The translations under genes were made by a program, and so were the position numbers. From assembly GCA_017302715.1 (NCBI GenBank), contig JAFLCD010000004.1, positions 62,001-126,000 on the forward strand: a stretch of 64,000 nucleotides of DNA, read 5' to 3'. Below the pieces are notes generated by a model. That model saw only the letters and a program-made list of their open reading frames with translations, did no database searches and was not told where the DNA came from. Below are positions 15,757 through 25,109 of this stretch, piece by piece (positions within the stretch are counted from its first letter, which is position 1; every line of letters begins with the position of its first letter). The stretch comes from Deltaproteobacteria bacterium. Lineage in GTDB: Bacteria > Bdellovibrionota > UBA2394.

Positions 15757-16671
15757 TTGAATTTCAGGGCTTTATTTTATTTTATTTTAATCTCTTTTTT
15801 GACGCCGATTTACTCTCAGGCGCAAGAAGAGAATCTCAGTGCTGAATACCGAGAAGGTTTTTCTGCGTATGCGCGAAATGTTTTACGGCTCAAGCATTTT
15901 GATATCATTTTAGTTCCCGGATTTCTTTCGGATACGGTGATTGCTACCGGCCGACACCCTTTACTTAATCGCTTAGGGCTTGGGCATTACTTCGATGATC
16001 AGCTGAGATGGTTTCATGAAAATAAAGTGCATGCGATTCGCACAAAAATCGAATCTGAAGAAATTCCGGATGTGAATGCACAATTTATTCGTGGACAAAT
16101 TGAAAAGGCTAAGCGGCCCGTCATTTTAATTACTCACAGCAAGGGAAGTGTCGATGCCTTGCATTCACTGATTCAATATCCTGAGCTTCAGAAAAAAGTG
16201 AAAGGATGGATTTCACTTCAAGGTGGTTTTGGTGGAAGTCCCGTTGCGGATTGGATTGACGATAGTGCATGCCTTGGCAAATGTGCGGGCTGGCTTTTAA
16301 AAAGAATGGGTGGAACTCGTGAAAGTTTAAAAAGCCTAAGAGAGTCGGATAGTAAAGTTTATTTGCAGGCAAATGCCGATGAAATTGCTTCGTTTCAAAA
16401 GAGAATTCCCGTTATTTCGTTTGGTTCCTGGATTGATCGACAACCTTGGCGACTGAACACTCTTCTTTTTTTAACTCGCAATGCGATGCTTGAAGATGGA
16501 ATTAAAAATGATGGGCTTGTGCCCGTAAGTAATACCGTTTTGCCGGGCTCAAAAATTGTGCAAATTCCTGACGTTGATCACGCAGATCCTGTGATGAAAT
16601 CCTGGGTCAGGCATTTTGACCGCGTAAAAATGACCCAAGCCCTTTGTTCAATGCTCCTTAAAAGAATTTAA
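15757..16671 (+). CDS. Exported alpha/beta-hydrolase, lipase-like
   Basis: 304-residue protein with a signal peptide (ALFYFILISFLTPIYSQA). It has an alpha/beta-hydrolase core: oxyanion region LVPGFLS near residue 52, nucleophile elbow ITHSKGSVDAL (Ser near residue 128), and a late DVDHADPV segment that would supply the catalytic His. The elbow reads T-H-S-K-G where G-x-S-x-G is usual, so the first Gly is replaced by Thr. The start is TTG with a weak ribosome site; an ATG at 15741 is out of frame and stops at once. Substrate unknown; a periplasmic esterase or lipase is most likely. Confidence 0.75.
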   Translation: MNFRALFYFILISFLTPIYSQAQEENLSAEYREGFSAYARNVLRLKHFDIILVPGFLSDTVIATGRHPLLNRLGLGHYFDDQLRWFHENKVHAIRTKIESEEIPDVNAQFIRGQIEKAKRPVILITHSKGSVDALHSLIQYPELQKKVKGWISLQGGFGGSPVADWIDDSACLGKCAGWLLKRMGGTRESLKSLRESDSKVYLQANADEIASFQKRIPVISFGSWIDRQPWRLNTLLFLTRNAMLEDGIKNDGLVPVSNTVLPGSKIVQIPDVDHADPVMKSWVRHFDRVKMTQALCSMLLKRI

Positions 16672-16704
16672 ATTTTTGAGTCTTTCGCTATAGTGTGCCC
16701 TCTT

Positions 16705-17793
16705 ATGATTGAATGGGACTTTTGGCATTGGCAGCTTTTTCAAAATACTCTTTCGCGTTGGGCACTGGCTTTTGCAATAGCACTTTGCATTTGCGTCTCT
16801 CTTTTTGTGATCAAGAGCGTGTTGACGCGTCGTTTGAAGATAGCGGCTCAGCGCACGATCACCGAGCTTGATGATTTTGCCGTCGAACTCATCGAATATA
16901 CGCGCAAATTTTTTATCATCGCGGTCTCGATTTATATTGGCAGTCTTTATCTTGAACTTTCTCCAAATGTCGAAAAACTTTTGCGCAATGCTTTGATTTT
17001 GCTCGGCTTGGTTCAGACTGCACTTTGGGGAAATCAAATCATTGATTTTCTAATTAAGCAAAAATTTAAGAAGGCGAGAGCATTTGGAAAATATGATCCG
17101 ACATGGATGAGTGTGGCGCCCACTTTAAAATTTATTGGGCGATTGGTTCTTTATTCGGTTTTAATTCTTCTGGCTCTCGAAAATCTTGGCGTCGATGTTA
17201 CGACGTTAGTTGCTGGATTAGGAGTCGGCGGTTTGGCCGTTGCTTTGGCCGTGCAAAATATTTTGGGAGATTTATTTTCGTCACTCTCTATTGTTTTAGA
17301 TAAACCCTTTGTAATTGGTGATGTCATCGCTGTTGATAATTTTGTAGGAACAGTCGAGCAGATTGGTCTTAAGACGACGCGACTGCGAAGTATTTCGGGA
17401 GAAGAGCTTATTATTTCAAATTCAAATCTGCTTGCGAGTAGAATTCAAAATTTTAAGCGCATGTCAGAGCGAAGGATCCAATTCACGATTGGCGTCGTCT
17501 ACAGTACGCCGTTTGAAAAACTGAATAGAATTTCTGAGATGATAAGAAGAGTCATCGAAAAACAAAAAGATGTTCGATTTGATCGAGCGCATTTTAAAAC
17601 TTACGGAGATTCAGCTCTGCAATTTGAGGTTTCTTATTTTGTCTTGAGTCCGGACTTGGTGACTTATTTGGATATTCATCAGGATATCAATTTGGATCTC
17701 TTTCAGGCGTTTGCTCGCGAAAAAATTGAATTCGCGTTCCCGACGCGAACTCTTTATGTACAAAATCTAGAGTCAGCAGAGCGCGCAGGATAG
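16705..17793 (+). CDS. MscS-family mechanosensitive ion channel
   Basis: Inner-membrane channel that opens under membrane tension to release solutes during osmotic downshock. Four or five hydrophobic helices lie in residues 15-185. The pore helix and the beta domain start are clear: GVGGLAVALAVQNILGDLF then IVLDKPFVIGDVIAVDN, the hallmark of MscS. The C-terminal part (about 240-360) is the cytoplasmic vestibule. I chose the ATG at 16705; a GTG at 16693 adds four residues, and neither has a strong ribosome site. It stands alone after the hydrolase gene. Confidence 0.93.
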   Translation: MIEWDFWHWQLFQNTLSRWALAFAIALCICVSLFVIKSVLTRRLKIAAQRTITELDDFAVELIEYTRKFFIIAVSIYIGSLYLELSPNVEKLLRNALILLGLVQTALWGNQIIDFLIKQKFKKARAFGKYDPTWMSVAPTLKFIGRLVLYSVLILLALENLGVDVTTLVAGLGVGGLAVALAVQNILGDLFSSLSIVLDKPFVIGDVIAVDNFVGTVEQIGLKTTRLRSISGEELIISNSNLLASRIQNFKRMSERRIQFTIGVVYSTPFEKLNRISEMIRRVIEKQKDVRFDRAHFKTYGDSALQFEVSYFVLSPDLVTYLDIHQDINLDLFQAFAREKIEFAFPTRTLYVQNLESAERAG

Positions 17794-17917
17794 TTTAAAG
17801 CAGTCGCCCACACAAAATGACGCGGACTGTTAATACTTCTTGGCTCCATGATTTTGAGCATGCTAATTCTAAAGGTGTTAGAGGGGTCTAATCAAAAAAA
17901 CTTAACGGAGGGGAAAA

Positions 17918-18349
17918 ATGAAAATTTTTGGCTGTATTGTATTATTCGTAGGCATGATGTCGTCTTTTGCGGTTCAAGCACAAGACTCGTATTATCGTAG
18001 AGATGATGCTCAAGTGAAAATTGAGATTCCACTTGAGTTCAAAATTGGTAATTCGAATATTCGCATTGGTGGAAAAAATTTCGATGGAAGAGATTATCGA
18101 GGATTGAATGAAAGAATTCGAAACCTTGAACAAGCCGTTCAATTTCTTTTAGAAAATCAAGGATATCGAGGAAGTGAGAGTCGGTGGGAGTGTGCGCTCT
18201 CGTCCCCCTTTTCCGGAATGTTTCTAGGGAAAGGTGAGTCGGAGCTATCAGCAATATCAGCTGCTATTGGCAAATGCCGTGAAGGGTCTCCAGATAGTTA
18301 TGATATGTATTGCACAGAATCACGGATGAGATGTTCTGAATTAAAATAA
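17918..18349 (+). CDS. Small exported protein of unknown function
   Basis: 143 residues with a signal peptide (IVLFVGMMSSFAVQAQ). The mature protein has a charged segment with a heptad-like helix (LNERIRNLEQAVQFLLENQ, about 87-105) and a C-terminal part with four cysteines (WECALSS, KCREG, MYCTES, RCSEL) that could form two disulfides in the periplasm. The ATG is set by a strong GGAGGGG ribosome site. The gene ends just before a clear terminator and is a single-gene unit. No family recognised. Confidence 0.75.
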   Translation: MKIFGCIVLFVGMMSSFAVQAQDSYYRRDDAQVKIEIPLEFKIGNSNIRIGGKNFDGRDYRGLNERIRNLEQAVQFLLENQGYRGSESRWECALSSPFSGMFLGKGESELSAISAAIGKCREGSPDSYDMYCTESRMRCSELK

Positions 18350-18369
18350 TCTTAACAAATAAAATAAAA

Positions 18370-18398
18370 AATGGGGCATTAATAGCCCCATTTTTTTT
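18370..18398. terminator. Bidirectional rho-independent terminator
   Basis: The stem aatggggc / gccccatt (18370-18377 and 18385-18392) with loop attaata is followed by a run of T on the plus strand and preceded by a run of A, so it works in both directions. It separates the plus-strand exported protein from the minus-strand response regulator. Confidence 0.85.
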
Positions 18399-18415
18399 AG
18401 ATTTCATGTGATGAA

Positions 18416-18802
18416 TTAAGCCACTGAAGAAATAGGGCAGTGATGATAAACCGCTTTCAAGATAGTTTCCATATCGAATGGTTTTTTAATAAGTGTTTCA
18501 ATTTCGAGTAATTTTTGAACTTCTTTGGTTTCACTCGTCGCTGTCATGATCACGACAGGAATGTGAGAGATTTTAGGATCGTCTCGCTGCTCGAGTCTAA
18601 ACGAAAATCCATCTTTGATTGGCATCATTAAATCTAAAAGAATCAAATCAGGAAGTTCGTTTTTATTTAAACTTTCAAGATAGGTGGTAGCTTCTTGTCC
18701 ATTAAAAGCAGAGATGCTGTCGAAGCCTTCCTCCGCTAACAAACTTCTTAAGCTTTCTTGGATGGCTCGATCGTCTTCTACGATAAGGATACGTTTTTTC
18801 AT
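18416..18802 (-). CDS. Stand-alone response-regulator receiver
   Basis: A single CheY-like receiver domain, 128 residues, with no output domain. The acidic pocket is VEDD (residues 8-11), the phosphoryl acceptor is Asp57 in LILLDLMMP, followed by the conserved Thr (MTAT) and Lys (IKKPFD). The ATG at 18802 is chosen because it follows ggggaggga at good distance; a longer frame adds six residues (MWGGSG) encoded by that ribosome site itself. It is transcribed away from the hybrid kinase at 19036, with a 35-bp palindrome between them, and is probably a phospho-target of one of the kinases of this cluster. Confidence 0.92.
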   Translation of the reverse strand: MKKRILIVEDDRAIQESLRSLLAEEGFDSISAFNGQEATTYLESLNKNELPDLILLDLMMPIKDGFSFRLEQRDDPKISHIPVVIMTATSETKEVQKLLEIETLIKKPFDMETILKAVYHHCPISSVA

Positions 18803-18827
18803 TCCACTCCCTCCCCACATTTTACCA

Positions 18828-18862
18828 GAAGATATATAAATAATAATTATTTATATATCTTC
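18828..18862. promoter_or_regulatory. 35-bp AT-rich perfect palindrome (site A)
   Basis: The 17-bp arm gaagatatataaataat is followed by a single a and then its exact reverse complement. The centre (18845) is 43 bp upstream of the response-regulator start codon at 18802 and 190 bp upstream of the hybrid kinase. Related 21-bp cores with 18 of 21 matches lie at 25038-25058 and 27718-27738. The likely meaning is a binding site for a dimeric regulator; a hairpin in a leader RNA is also possible. Confidence 0.65.
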
Positions 18863-19035
18863 CTGAGTGTGAAGCTATCAAGACACACTAGCAAAATTGT
18901 ATCTTTTTCTCCTCAGACTTTCGTTAGATGTAAAACATCAGCAAATGCTAGAAGCGATCTGGAAATCAGAGGATAATTATTACATACTGGCCCACTTGTA
19001 TTGAGCATCAAAAATAAAACGATGGAGCTTGATTA

Positions 19036-22000
19036 ATGAATTCCTCAGCTGCACTTAATCCAACCATTTTTAAAAAAGTTCTGCGAAAGAATTTAGTTTT
19101 TCCTATCGTCGTTATTTTTTTAATGACGACTACGCTTGTCGGTCTTCTTCAATATTTTACTTCTGTCATCGGTTGGGTAAATCATACGAATCAAGTTCTT
19201 CTTCAATCTTCTACTGCCGAAAGTCTTGTTTTCGATTCGGCTTGGGCGGAGCGAGGTTTCCTTCTGACAGGACGCGAAGAATATTTGGTGCCTTATCATC
19301 AGGGAATTGAAGGATGGTCGTCCGCTCTGGGAGATTTAAAAAATCTAGTTTCAGATAATCCGCCTCAGCTCGCTAAGGTAAGTAAAATTGGAGAGCTATT
19401 TGAATCGTGGAAGCAATTTTCTACTTCACTTATCGAGATAAAACAAAAAAATGGAGATTATCTTTCGCTTGTTAAGTTGGGTCGAGGGCGTGAGATCTTG
19501 GGTAAGGTTAAGGCTGCCTTTAAAGATTTTTCGGACTCCGAGAATCAACTTTGGCGTATTCGTAATGAAAGGGCACAAAGAACTGCGACATTTGTCATGA
19601 TGGCTATCGGTATTCTGGGATTTTTAGTGGGAGCAATTTTGATCGTAAGCGGTCGAAAGCAACTTACAAATCTATCTGGAGTTTATGGCGCAGCTTTAGA
19701 ACAACAGCGACTGCAGAATGAAGATCTTAAGATAAGAGAATGGATAAAATCTGGGGTAACTAATTTGCTCACTGAAATTCGAACTGAAAATAATTTGGAT
19801 CTTCTTTCATCTCGAGCACTTAATTTTATCTGTACTTATCTCAACTGCCATGTGGGCGCCTTTTTTGTAAGTGACGACGGACAAAACTATCAACTTACGA
19901 GTTCTTATGCTTCCGCTTCGAATTGGAATCCCTTGCACCAAAACTTTCGATTAGGAGAGGGCCTTTTAGGCCAAGCTGCCGCAGAAAATAAAATGCATTA
20001 TCTTAAGGAAGTTCCTGAGCGATATATGAATGTAGAATCCTCTTTGGGTAGCACAGCCCCTAAAGAAATTATCATCGCTCCATTGATTTCAAATGATGGA
20101 AAAGTCAAAGGCATTATCGAAGTTGGAAGTCTCTATGGTTTTTCTTCTTCTCAGTTTGAATTTTTGAAAATGATTACAGAATCTTTGGGTGTTTGTGTTC
20201 ATTCATCTCAAGATAGAAATCGAATTGAATCACTTTTGGGAAGAACGCAGAAGCAGGCAGAAGATTTGCAAACTCAGCAAGAAGAATTGCGTGCCTCTAA
20301 TGAAGAACTCGAGGAGCAAGCAAGAGCTCTTCAAGAATCTCAGGGGCGCCTGCAAAACCAGCAAGAGGAACTTTCACAGATCAACACTCAGCTTGAAGAG
20401 CAGACACAAGTGCTTGAAGATCAAAAAGAAAATTTAAATCTTCGAAACCAAGAATTGAATTCTCTTAAGTCAAATTTAGAGAATAAGGCGGAGCAGCTAG
20501 AGTCGGCCAATCGATATAAATCTGAATTTTTGGCTAATATGTCGCATGAGTTGCGTACACCTTTAAATTCTACGCTTATTTTGCTTAAAATTTTAATCGA
20601 GAATCAAAAGCAAAACTTAGATCCCGAACAAATTAATTATTTGCAGACGATCGACTCCTCAAGTCATGATTTGCTTAATCTTATCAACGATATTTTAGAT
20701 CTCTCTAAGGTAGAAGCTGGAATGCTTGATCTTGAGTCCGAAGAAATTAAACTTTCACAAATTATTGGAAATCTCAAAAATACATTTCAGCCCATTGCTA
20801 ATTCAAAAAGCTTAGAATTTATTATTGATGAAAAAGTAGAGAGCTCGGCTTCAATTGTTTCGGATCGGCTTAGGGTAGAGCAAATCCTCAGAAATTTACT
20901 TTCGAATGCTATTAAATTTACTGAGCGTGGAAAAATTACACTCAAGACATTTTCTGAAATTTCTCGAATGGGTGAAAGTCAGATAGGCTTTTCGGTAACC
21001 GACACGGGGATTGGAATTTCGGAAGATAAAATAGAAATGATTTTTGAACCGTTCAAACAGGCCGATGGAACAATCAATCGAAAATTCGGTGGCACAGGCT
21101 TAGGGCTTTCGATTTCACGTGACCTTGCAAAACTTTTAGGTGGAAGGCTTGAAGTGAAAAGTAAATTGGGAGAGGGTTCTACTTTTATTTTACATCTTCC
21201 CGCAGCAATTGAATTTGAAAAGAAAAAAGCAGATGCCCCAGTCGCTAGCTCATTGTCAGAAGTTGTAAAAAAGAAAGAGACTAAAAAAGTAGGTTTTAGT
21301 TTTTTTGATGATCGAGAGTTTTTAGATCCTAAGGCTCGGACCTTGTTGATTGTCGACGATGACCCTGCCTTTGTAAAAATTGTTTACGACTTGGCTCATA
21401 CATCTCAGTTTCAATGCATCGTTGCGGGTACAGCAGATGATGCTGTGGCACTAGCGAGACAGTATTCTCCTTCTGGAATTGTTTTGGATTTGGTTTTACC
21501 GGATCACAATGGCCTCAGTGTTTTAGATCTCTTAAAATCCGATCCGCGAACTCGTCATATTCCTGTTCATGTTATTTCAGCGTTGGATCGAAAAAAATCT
21601 GTACTCGAGATGGGCGCCATTAATTTTATTCAAAAGCCTATCGAGGCTGACAGGCTTCGCTTGCTTTTGAAGCAGCTTGAACCTCGAGCCGAAACAAAAG
21701 TTCTCATTGTAGAAGATGAGCCTATTCAAGGCGAACAAATCGCTAAGCTCATTCGAGCTGAGGATATTCAGGCGACCATTGTGCGCAGTGGAGAAGAGGC
21801 GCTTCAAGAACTTCAGAAGCAAACTTATAATTGCATGATCACTGATCTCAAGCTGCCAGGTATGAGTGGTGAAGATTTGCTTCAAAAATTAGCGAGAGAA
21901 AAATTAGCAACGTCTATAGCCATTATTGTTTATACGGCTCGCCAACTTTCGCGATCTGAGGAGGAAAAATTGCGAAAATTTTCTCGAGCGATTGTAGTGA

Positions 22001-22497
22001 AGGGTTCAAATTCGATGGAAAGACTTTTGAACGAAGTCACTCTTTTCATTCATAAAGTAGAGAAGGAATTGCCTCCAGATCGTCAGCAGATGCTTCAGAA
22101 TTTTAGAAATCGAGAAAAGGTTTTAGAGGGTAGAAAAATTTTATTGGCAGATGACGATGTTCGAAATTTATTTGCTCTTACGAGTGCACTCGAGCAAAAG
22201 GGCGCTCGAGTTATCACTGCGAAAACGGGAAAAGAAGCCGTGACGAAGCTTCAAGAAGAAGTCGATACAGATCTTGTTCTCATGGACATCATGATGCCCG
22301 AAATGGATGGTTATCAGGCGACTCGTGAAATTCGAAAATTTAAAAATTTTCAGGGGCTGCCCGTGATTGTAGTGACAGCTAAAGCGATGCAGGACGATCA
22401 TGATCGAGCTCTTGAGGCAGGAGCCAATGATTACTTAGCCAAGCCGATTGAACTTGAAAAACTTTTATCGTTGATTCGAGTGTGGATTTCTAAATGA
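19036..22497 (+). CDS. CHASE3-GAF hybrid sensor histidine kinase with three receivers
   Basis: 1153-residue inner-membrane sensor. Order: transmembrane helix (about 15-42); CHASE3-type extracytoplasmic sensor (45-180, with WAERGFLLTGREEYL); transmembrane helix (183-205); GAF domain (240-385); long Glu/Gln-rich coiled coil (390-500); HisKA with the phospho-His504 in NMSHELRTP; HATPase (about 615-730) with N, G1 (DTGIGI) and G2 (GTGLGLSIS) boxes; and three receivers (about 765-880, 887-1000, 1033-1150) with acceptor Asp in VLDLVLP, ITDLKLP and LMDIMMP. All catalytic motifs look intact. It starts the plus-strand kinase-cheR-kinase operon. With no His-phosphotransfer domain, how signals leave the three receivers is not evident. 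Confidence 0.95.
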   Translation: MNSSAALNPTIFKKVLRKNLVFPIVVIFLMTTTLVGLLQYFTSVIGWVNHTNQVLLQSSTAESLVFDSAWAERGFLLTGREEYLVPYHQGIEGWSSALGDLKNLVSDNPPQLAKVSKIGELFESWKQFSTSLIEIKQKNGDYLSLVKLGRGREILGKVKAAFKDFSDSENQLWRIRNERAQRTATFVMMAIGILGFLVGAILIVSGRKQLTNLSGVYGAALEQQRLQNEDLKIREWIKSGVTNLLTEIRTENNLDLLSSRALNFICTYLNCHVGAFFVSDDGQNYQLTSSYASASNWNPLHQNFRLGEGLLGQAAAENKMHYLKEVPERYMNVESSLGSTAPKEIIIAPLISNDGKVKGIIEVGSLYGFSSSQFEFLKMITESLGVCVHSSQDRNRIESLLGRTQKQAEDLQTQQEELRASNEELEEQARALQESQGRLQNQQEELSQINTQLEEQTQVLEDQKENLNLRNQELNSLKSNLENKAEQLESANRYKSEFLANMSHELRTPLNSTLILLKILIENQKQNLDPEQINYLQTIDSSSHDLLNLINDILDLSKVEAGMLDLESEEIKLSQIIGNLKNTFQPIANSKSLEFIIDEKVESSASIVSDRLRVEQILRNLLSNAIKFTERGKITLKTFSEISRMGESQIGFSVTDTGIGISEDKIEMIFEPFKQADGTINRKFGGTGLGLSISRDLAKLLGGRLEVKSKLGEGSTFILHLPAAIEFEKKKADAPVASSLSEVVKKKETKKVGFSFFDDREFLDPKARTLLIVDDDPAFVKIVYDLAHTSQFQCIVAGTADDAVALARQYSPSGIVLDLVLPDHNGLSVLDLLKSDPRTRHIPVHVISALDRKKSVLEMGAINFIQKPIEADRLRLLLKQLEPRAETKVLIVEDEPIQGEQIAKLIRAEDIQATIVRSGEEALQELQKQTYNCMITDLKLPGMSGEDLLQKLAREKLATSIAIIVYTARQLSRSEEEKLRKFSRAIVVKGSNSMERLLNEVTLFIHKVEKELPPDRQQMLQNFRNREKVLEGRKILLADDDVRNLFALTSALEQKGARVITAKTGKEAVTKLQEEVDTDLVLMDIMMPEMDGYQATREIRKFKNFQGLPVIVVTAKAMQDDHDRALEAGANDYLAKPIELEKLLSLIRVWISK

Positions 22498-22507
22498 GGG
22501 GGAGGTT

Positions 22508-23350
22508 ATGAATTTGGATAATATTGAATTGCCTTTACTTCTTGAGGCCATCTATCAACGCTACCGATACGACTTTCGCTCTTACTCGGATGCTTCTTTA
22601 AAGCGTCGTCTTCATTTAGCTTTGAATCAGCTTCAATGTGAATCTATATCGATTCTTCAGGATCGAGTTTTAAGAGACCCAGAATTTTTCCTGAAGCTTT
22701 TACAATATATGACGGTTTCCACCAGCGAGATGTTTAGGGATCCACTTTATTTCTCTGAGCTTCGGCAATCGGTCATTCCGACTTTGCGAACTTTCCCTTC
22801 GTTGAAAATTTGGATTGCCGGCTGTAGCACCGGAGAAGAAGTTTATTCACTTTCTATTTTATTAGCGGAAGAAGAACTTTTAGAGCGCTCTCTTATTTAT
22901 GCCACAGATATTAATCCTTCAAGCTTAGAGAAAGCAGAGAAGGGAATTTACAGCGCAGAGTTTATTCCTGAGATGACAAAGAATTATGGATTAGGAGGCG
23001 GAAAGCAAAAGCTTTCAGATTACTATGAAAAGAGAAACGATAAGATTATTTTTGATCCTGAACTTAGAAGTAATGTGCTTTTTGCTGATCATAGTTTGAC
23101 GACAGATTTTACTTTCTCAGAAGTGCATTTTGTTTCGTGCAGAAATGTCATGATCTATTTTGACAAGATTTTTCAAGACCGCACCATCGATTTATTTTTT
23201 GAGTCTTTAGTCTACCAGGGTTTTTTAGGGCTGGGAGCTAAGGAGAGTTTGCGATTTTCTAATCACGAATCTGATTTTCAAGTTGTATCGAGTGAAGCAA
23301 AAATATATCAAAAAAAATTTGAAGTTGCACAGCGGAGGAATGTCCTATGA
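22508..23350 (+). CDS. CheR-type methyltransferase
   Basis: S-adenosylmethionine-dependent methyltransferase of the CheR family, 280 residues, which in chemotaxis methylates glutamates of chemoreceptors. The N-terminal helical domain (RRLHLALNQL, TVSTSEMFRDP) and the SAM pocket (IWIAGCSTGEEVYSLSILL, then ATDINPSSLEKAEKGIY and FVSCRNVMIYFD) are all present. A strong GGGGGAGG lies 7 nt before the ATG, 10 bp after the hybrid-kinase stop, and its end overlaps the next kinase as ATGA. No CheB esterase or chemoreceptor is in the window, so the target may be one of the neighbouring kinases or a receptor elsewhere. Confidence 0.93.
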   Translation: MNLDNIELPLLLEAIYQRYRYDFRSYSDASLKRRLHLALNQLQCESISILQDRVLRDPEFFLKLLQYMTVSTSEMFRDPLYFSELRQSVIPTLRTFPSLKIWIAGCSTGEEVYSLSILLAEEELLERSLIYATDINPSSLEKAEKGIYSAEFIPEMTKNYGLGGGKQKLSDYYEKRNDKIIFDPELRSNVLFADHSLTTDFTFSEVHFVSCRNVMIYFDKIFQDRTIDLFFESLVYQGFLGLGAKESLRFSNHESDFQVVSSEAKIYQKKFEVAQRRNVL

Positions 23351-24570
23351 CAGCTCTTTCTCAGAACACTATTCCTAATGAACAGTCTCAGCTAGCCGCA
23401 GAAGAAAAAGTTAAAATACTTTTAGTCGATGATCGAGAAGAAAATTTGCTCGCCTTAGAGCATTTAGTTCGCGGAGAAAGAATTGAAATCATTAAAGCTC
23501 ACTCGGGCGACGCAGCTCTTCGAGTTTTGTTAGAAAACGAAGTTGGCTTAGCCTTAGTCGATGTGCAGATGCCGGAGATGAACGGCTTTGAGCTGGCTGA
23601 GCTCATGCGAGGAACTCAGCGAACCAAAAATATTCCCATTATTTTTGTGACGGCCGGAGTTCGAACAAAAGAAAATACCTTTAAGGGTTATGAGTCCGGA
23701 GCTGTAGATTTTCTTTATAAACCCTTAGATCCAGTTGTTGTCCGATCGAAAGTGGCCGTTTTTGCTGAACTTTATTTTCAAAGAAAGATTTGGGAAAAGC
23801 AGGCGCAAGAGCTGAAGCGAGCGTTTGAGGTTTTAAAAATGACAGAGGCTGAGCTTCAAAGAGCCGTGCGCTCGCGAGATGAATTTCTTGCGATTGCGAG
23901 TCACGAACTTAAGACTCCTTTGACACCACTTAAGTTAGAAGTTCAAATGTTGCAACAGTTGGCCAAGGGAAAATCTCAAGAGAACTTGTCTCGAGAAAAG
24001 GTGATCAGTGTTTCGAAGACCTGCGAGAATCAACTCAATCGAGTGATATCTTTGGTTGATATTTTGCTTGATGTGACTCGCGTTCAAAGAGGTAACTTAG
24101 TTCTTAATTTAGAGAAATTAGACTTTTCAAATTTGGTTCAAGAAACAGTCGATCGCTATAGTGATGAACTTAAGGCTGTTGGTTGCCGAATTGATCTTCA
24201 TATAAAGAGAGAAATTTTTTTAAATATAGATCGAATTCGTATGGAGCAGGTTGTAGGAAACTTACTTCAAAATATTGTGAAATATGCTCCGGGTGGAATT
24301 GTCGAGATTCATTTAAAGACGCTTCAAAAAGGAGTTGCGAGACTAGAGGTGCAGGATCAAGGCGCGGGAATTAAAAGAGAGGATCAGGATAGAATTTTTA
24401 TAAGATTTGAGCGCGCGATAGCGGATCGCAAAAATATTAGCGGCTTAGGGTTAGGCCTCTATATTGCGCGTCAGATTGTAGAGTCTCATAGCGGAAATAT
24501 TTTTGTAGAAAGTGAGCCAGGTAAGGGTAGTTGCTTTGTCTTAGAACTTCCTTTGATGAAGGATGATTAG
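23347..24570 (+). CDS. Receiver-histidine kinase
   Basis: 407-residue soluble protein: receiver (about 20-140, Asp72 in LALVDVQMPEMNG, Lys in YKPLDP), coiled linker (150-180), HisKA with phospho-His186 in IASHELKTP, and HATPase (about 285-405) with QGAGI and GLGLGLYIARQI. Kinases with an N-terminal receiver usually take a phosphoryl signal from another kinase, here most simply the hybrid kinase two genes upstream. Start overlaps the cheR stop as ATGA with GGAGGA upstream. Its 3' end overlaps the convergent receiver gene by 4 bp. Confidence 0.94.
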   Translation: MTALSQNTIPNEQSQLAAEEKVKILLVDDREENLLALEHLVRGERIEIIKAHSGDAALRVLLENEVGLALVDVQMPEMNGFELAELMRGTQRTKNIPIIFVTAGVRTKENTFKGYESGAVDFLYKPLDPVVVRSKVAVFAELYFQRKIWEKQAQELKRAFEVLKMTEAELQRAVRSRDEFLAIASHELKTPLTPLKLEVQMLQQLAKGKSQENLSREKVISVSKTCENQLNRVISLVDILLDVTRVQRGNLVLNLEKLDFSNLVQETVDRYSDELKAVGCRIDLHIKREIFLNIDRIRMEQVVGNLLQNIVKYAPGGIVEIHLKTLQKGVARLEVQDQGAGIKREDQDRIFIRFERAIADRKNISGLGLGLYIARQIVESHSGNIFVESEPGKGSCFVLELPLMKDD

Positions 24571-25013
24571 TGTTTAGTAGAAAGCTGAACTACTGATTCT
24601 AAAATTTGTTTCCATCCTTCAAGTTCAAAAGGCTTTTCAAGAATAAGATTAGCGCCGAGATCGATAGAGGTTTGACGTCTTTTCTGATCTACGCTTCCGG
24701 TGATCATGGCGATTTTAGGTTCTGTTTCGAAATCTCTCATTCTGCGAATTTCTTCTAAAGTTTCAAATCCTGACATTTTCGGCATATTTACATCGAGTAG
24801 GATCACTTGATCGTAGCTATGAGGTAAATTTTGAATTTGAAAAAAATAGCTAAGTAATTCTTCGCCTGATGTAAACGCTTTAAAGGCTAGATCCGACCAC
24901 ATTTCTTTGCAAAGACCTTGGATGAGATTGATCTGATCTGGATCATCATCAACGGTGATCAGCATGAGGGGCCTCTGCTGAGAAAATTTATCGTCCATCT
25001 CCTTTAAAAGCAT
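24567..25013 (-). CDS. Stand-alone response-regulator receiver
   Basis: 148-residue receiver protein without output domain. Acidic pocket VDDDPD (residues 21-26), acceptor Asp74 in VILLDVNMPKMSG, conserved Thr/Ser (MITGS) and Lys (LEKPFE) are in place. Two ATGs are possible (25013 and 24998); the second has ggag directly against it, which is too close for a ribosome site, so I keep the first. It converges with the receiver-kinase and diverges from the PAS kinase, with site B of the palindromic motif 35 bp upstream of its start. Confidence 0.9.
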   Translation of the reverse strand: MLLKEMDDKFSQQRPLMLITVDDDPDQINLIQGLCKEMWSDLAFKAFTSGEELLSYFFQIQNLPHSYDQVILLDVNMPKMSGFETLEEIRRMRDFETEPKIAMITGSVDQKRRQTSIDLGANLILEKPFELEGWKQILESVVQLSTKH

Positions 25014-25037
25014 GACGCTTCAAGACCTAAAACTCAA

Positions 25038-25058
25038 TATAAATAAAAATTATTTAGT
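25038..25058. promoter_or_regulatory. AT-rich inverted-repeat site B
   Basis: The 21-bp segment starting TATAAAT and ending ATTTAGT matches the core of site A (18835-18855) at 18 of 21 positions. Its centre is 35 bp upstream of the minus-strand receiver start (25013) and 62 bp upstream of the plus-strand kinase start (25110). One half of the symmetry is imperfect. Confidence 0.45.
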
Positions 25059-25109
25059 TATTTACTGGCCAGAGATTGCGTTCAGTCATTATTCACCGTA
25101 CAAGAAAGG

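Noticed and set aside
18803-18820. Longer start of the lone receiver (adds MWGGSG)
   Set aside because: These codons are the ribosome site of the downstream ATG.
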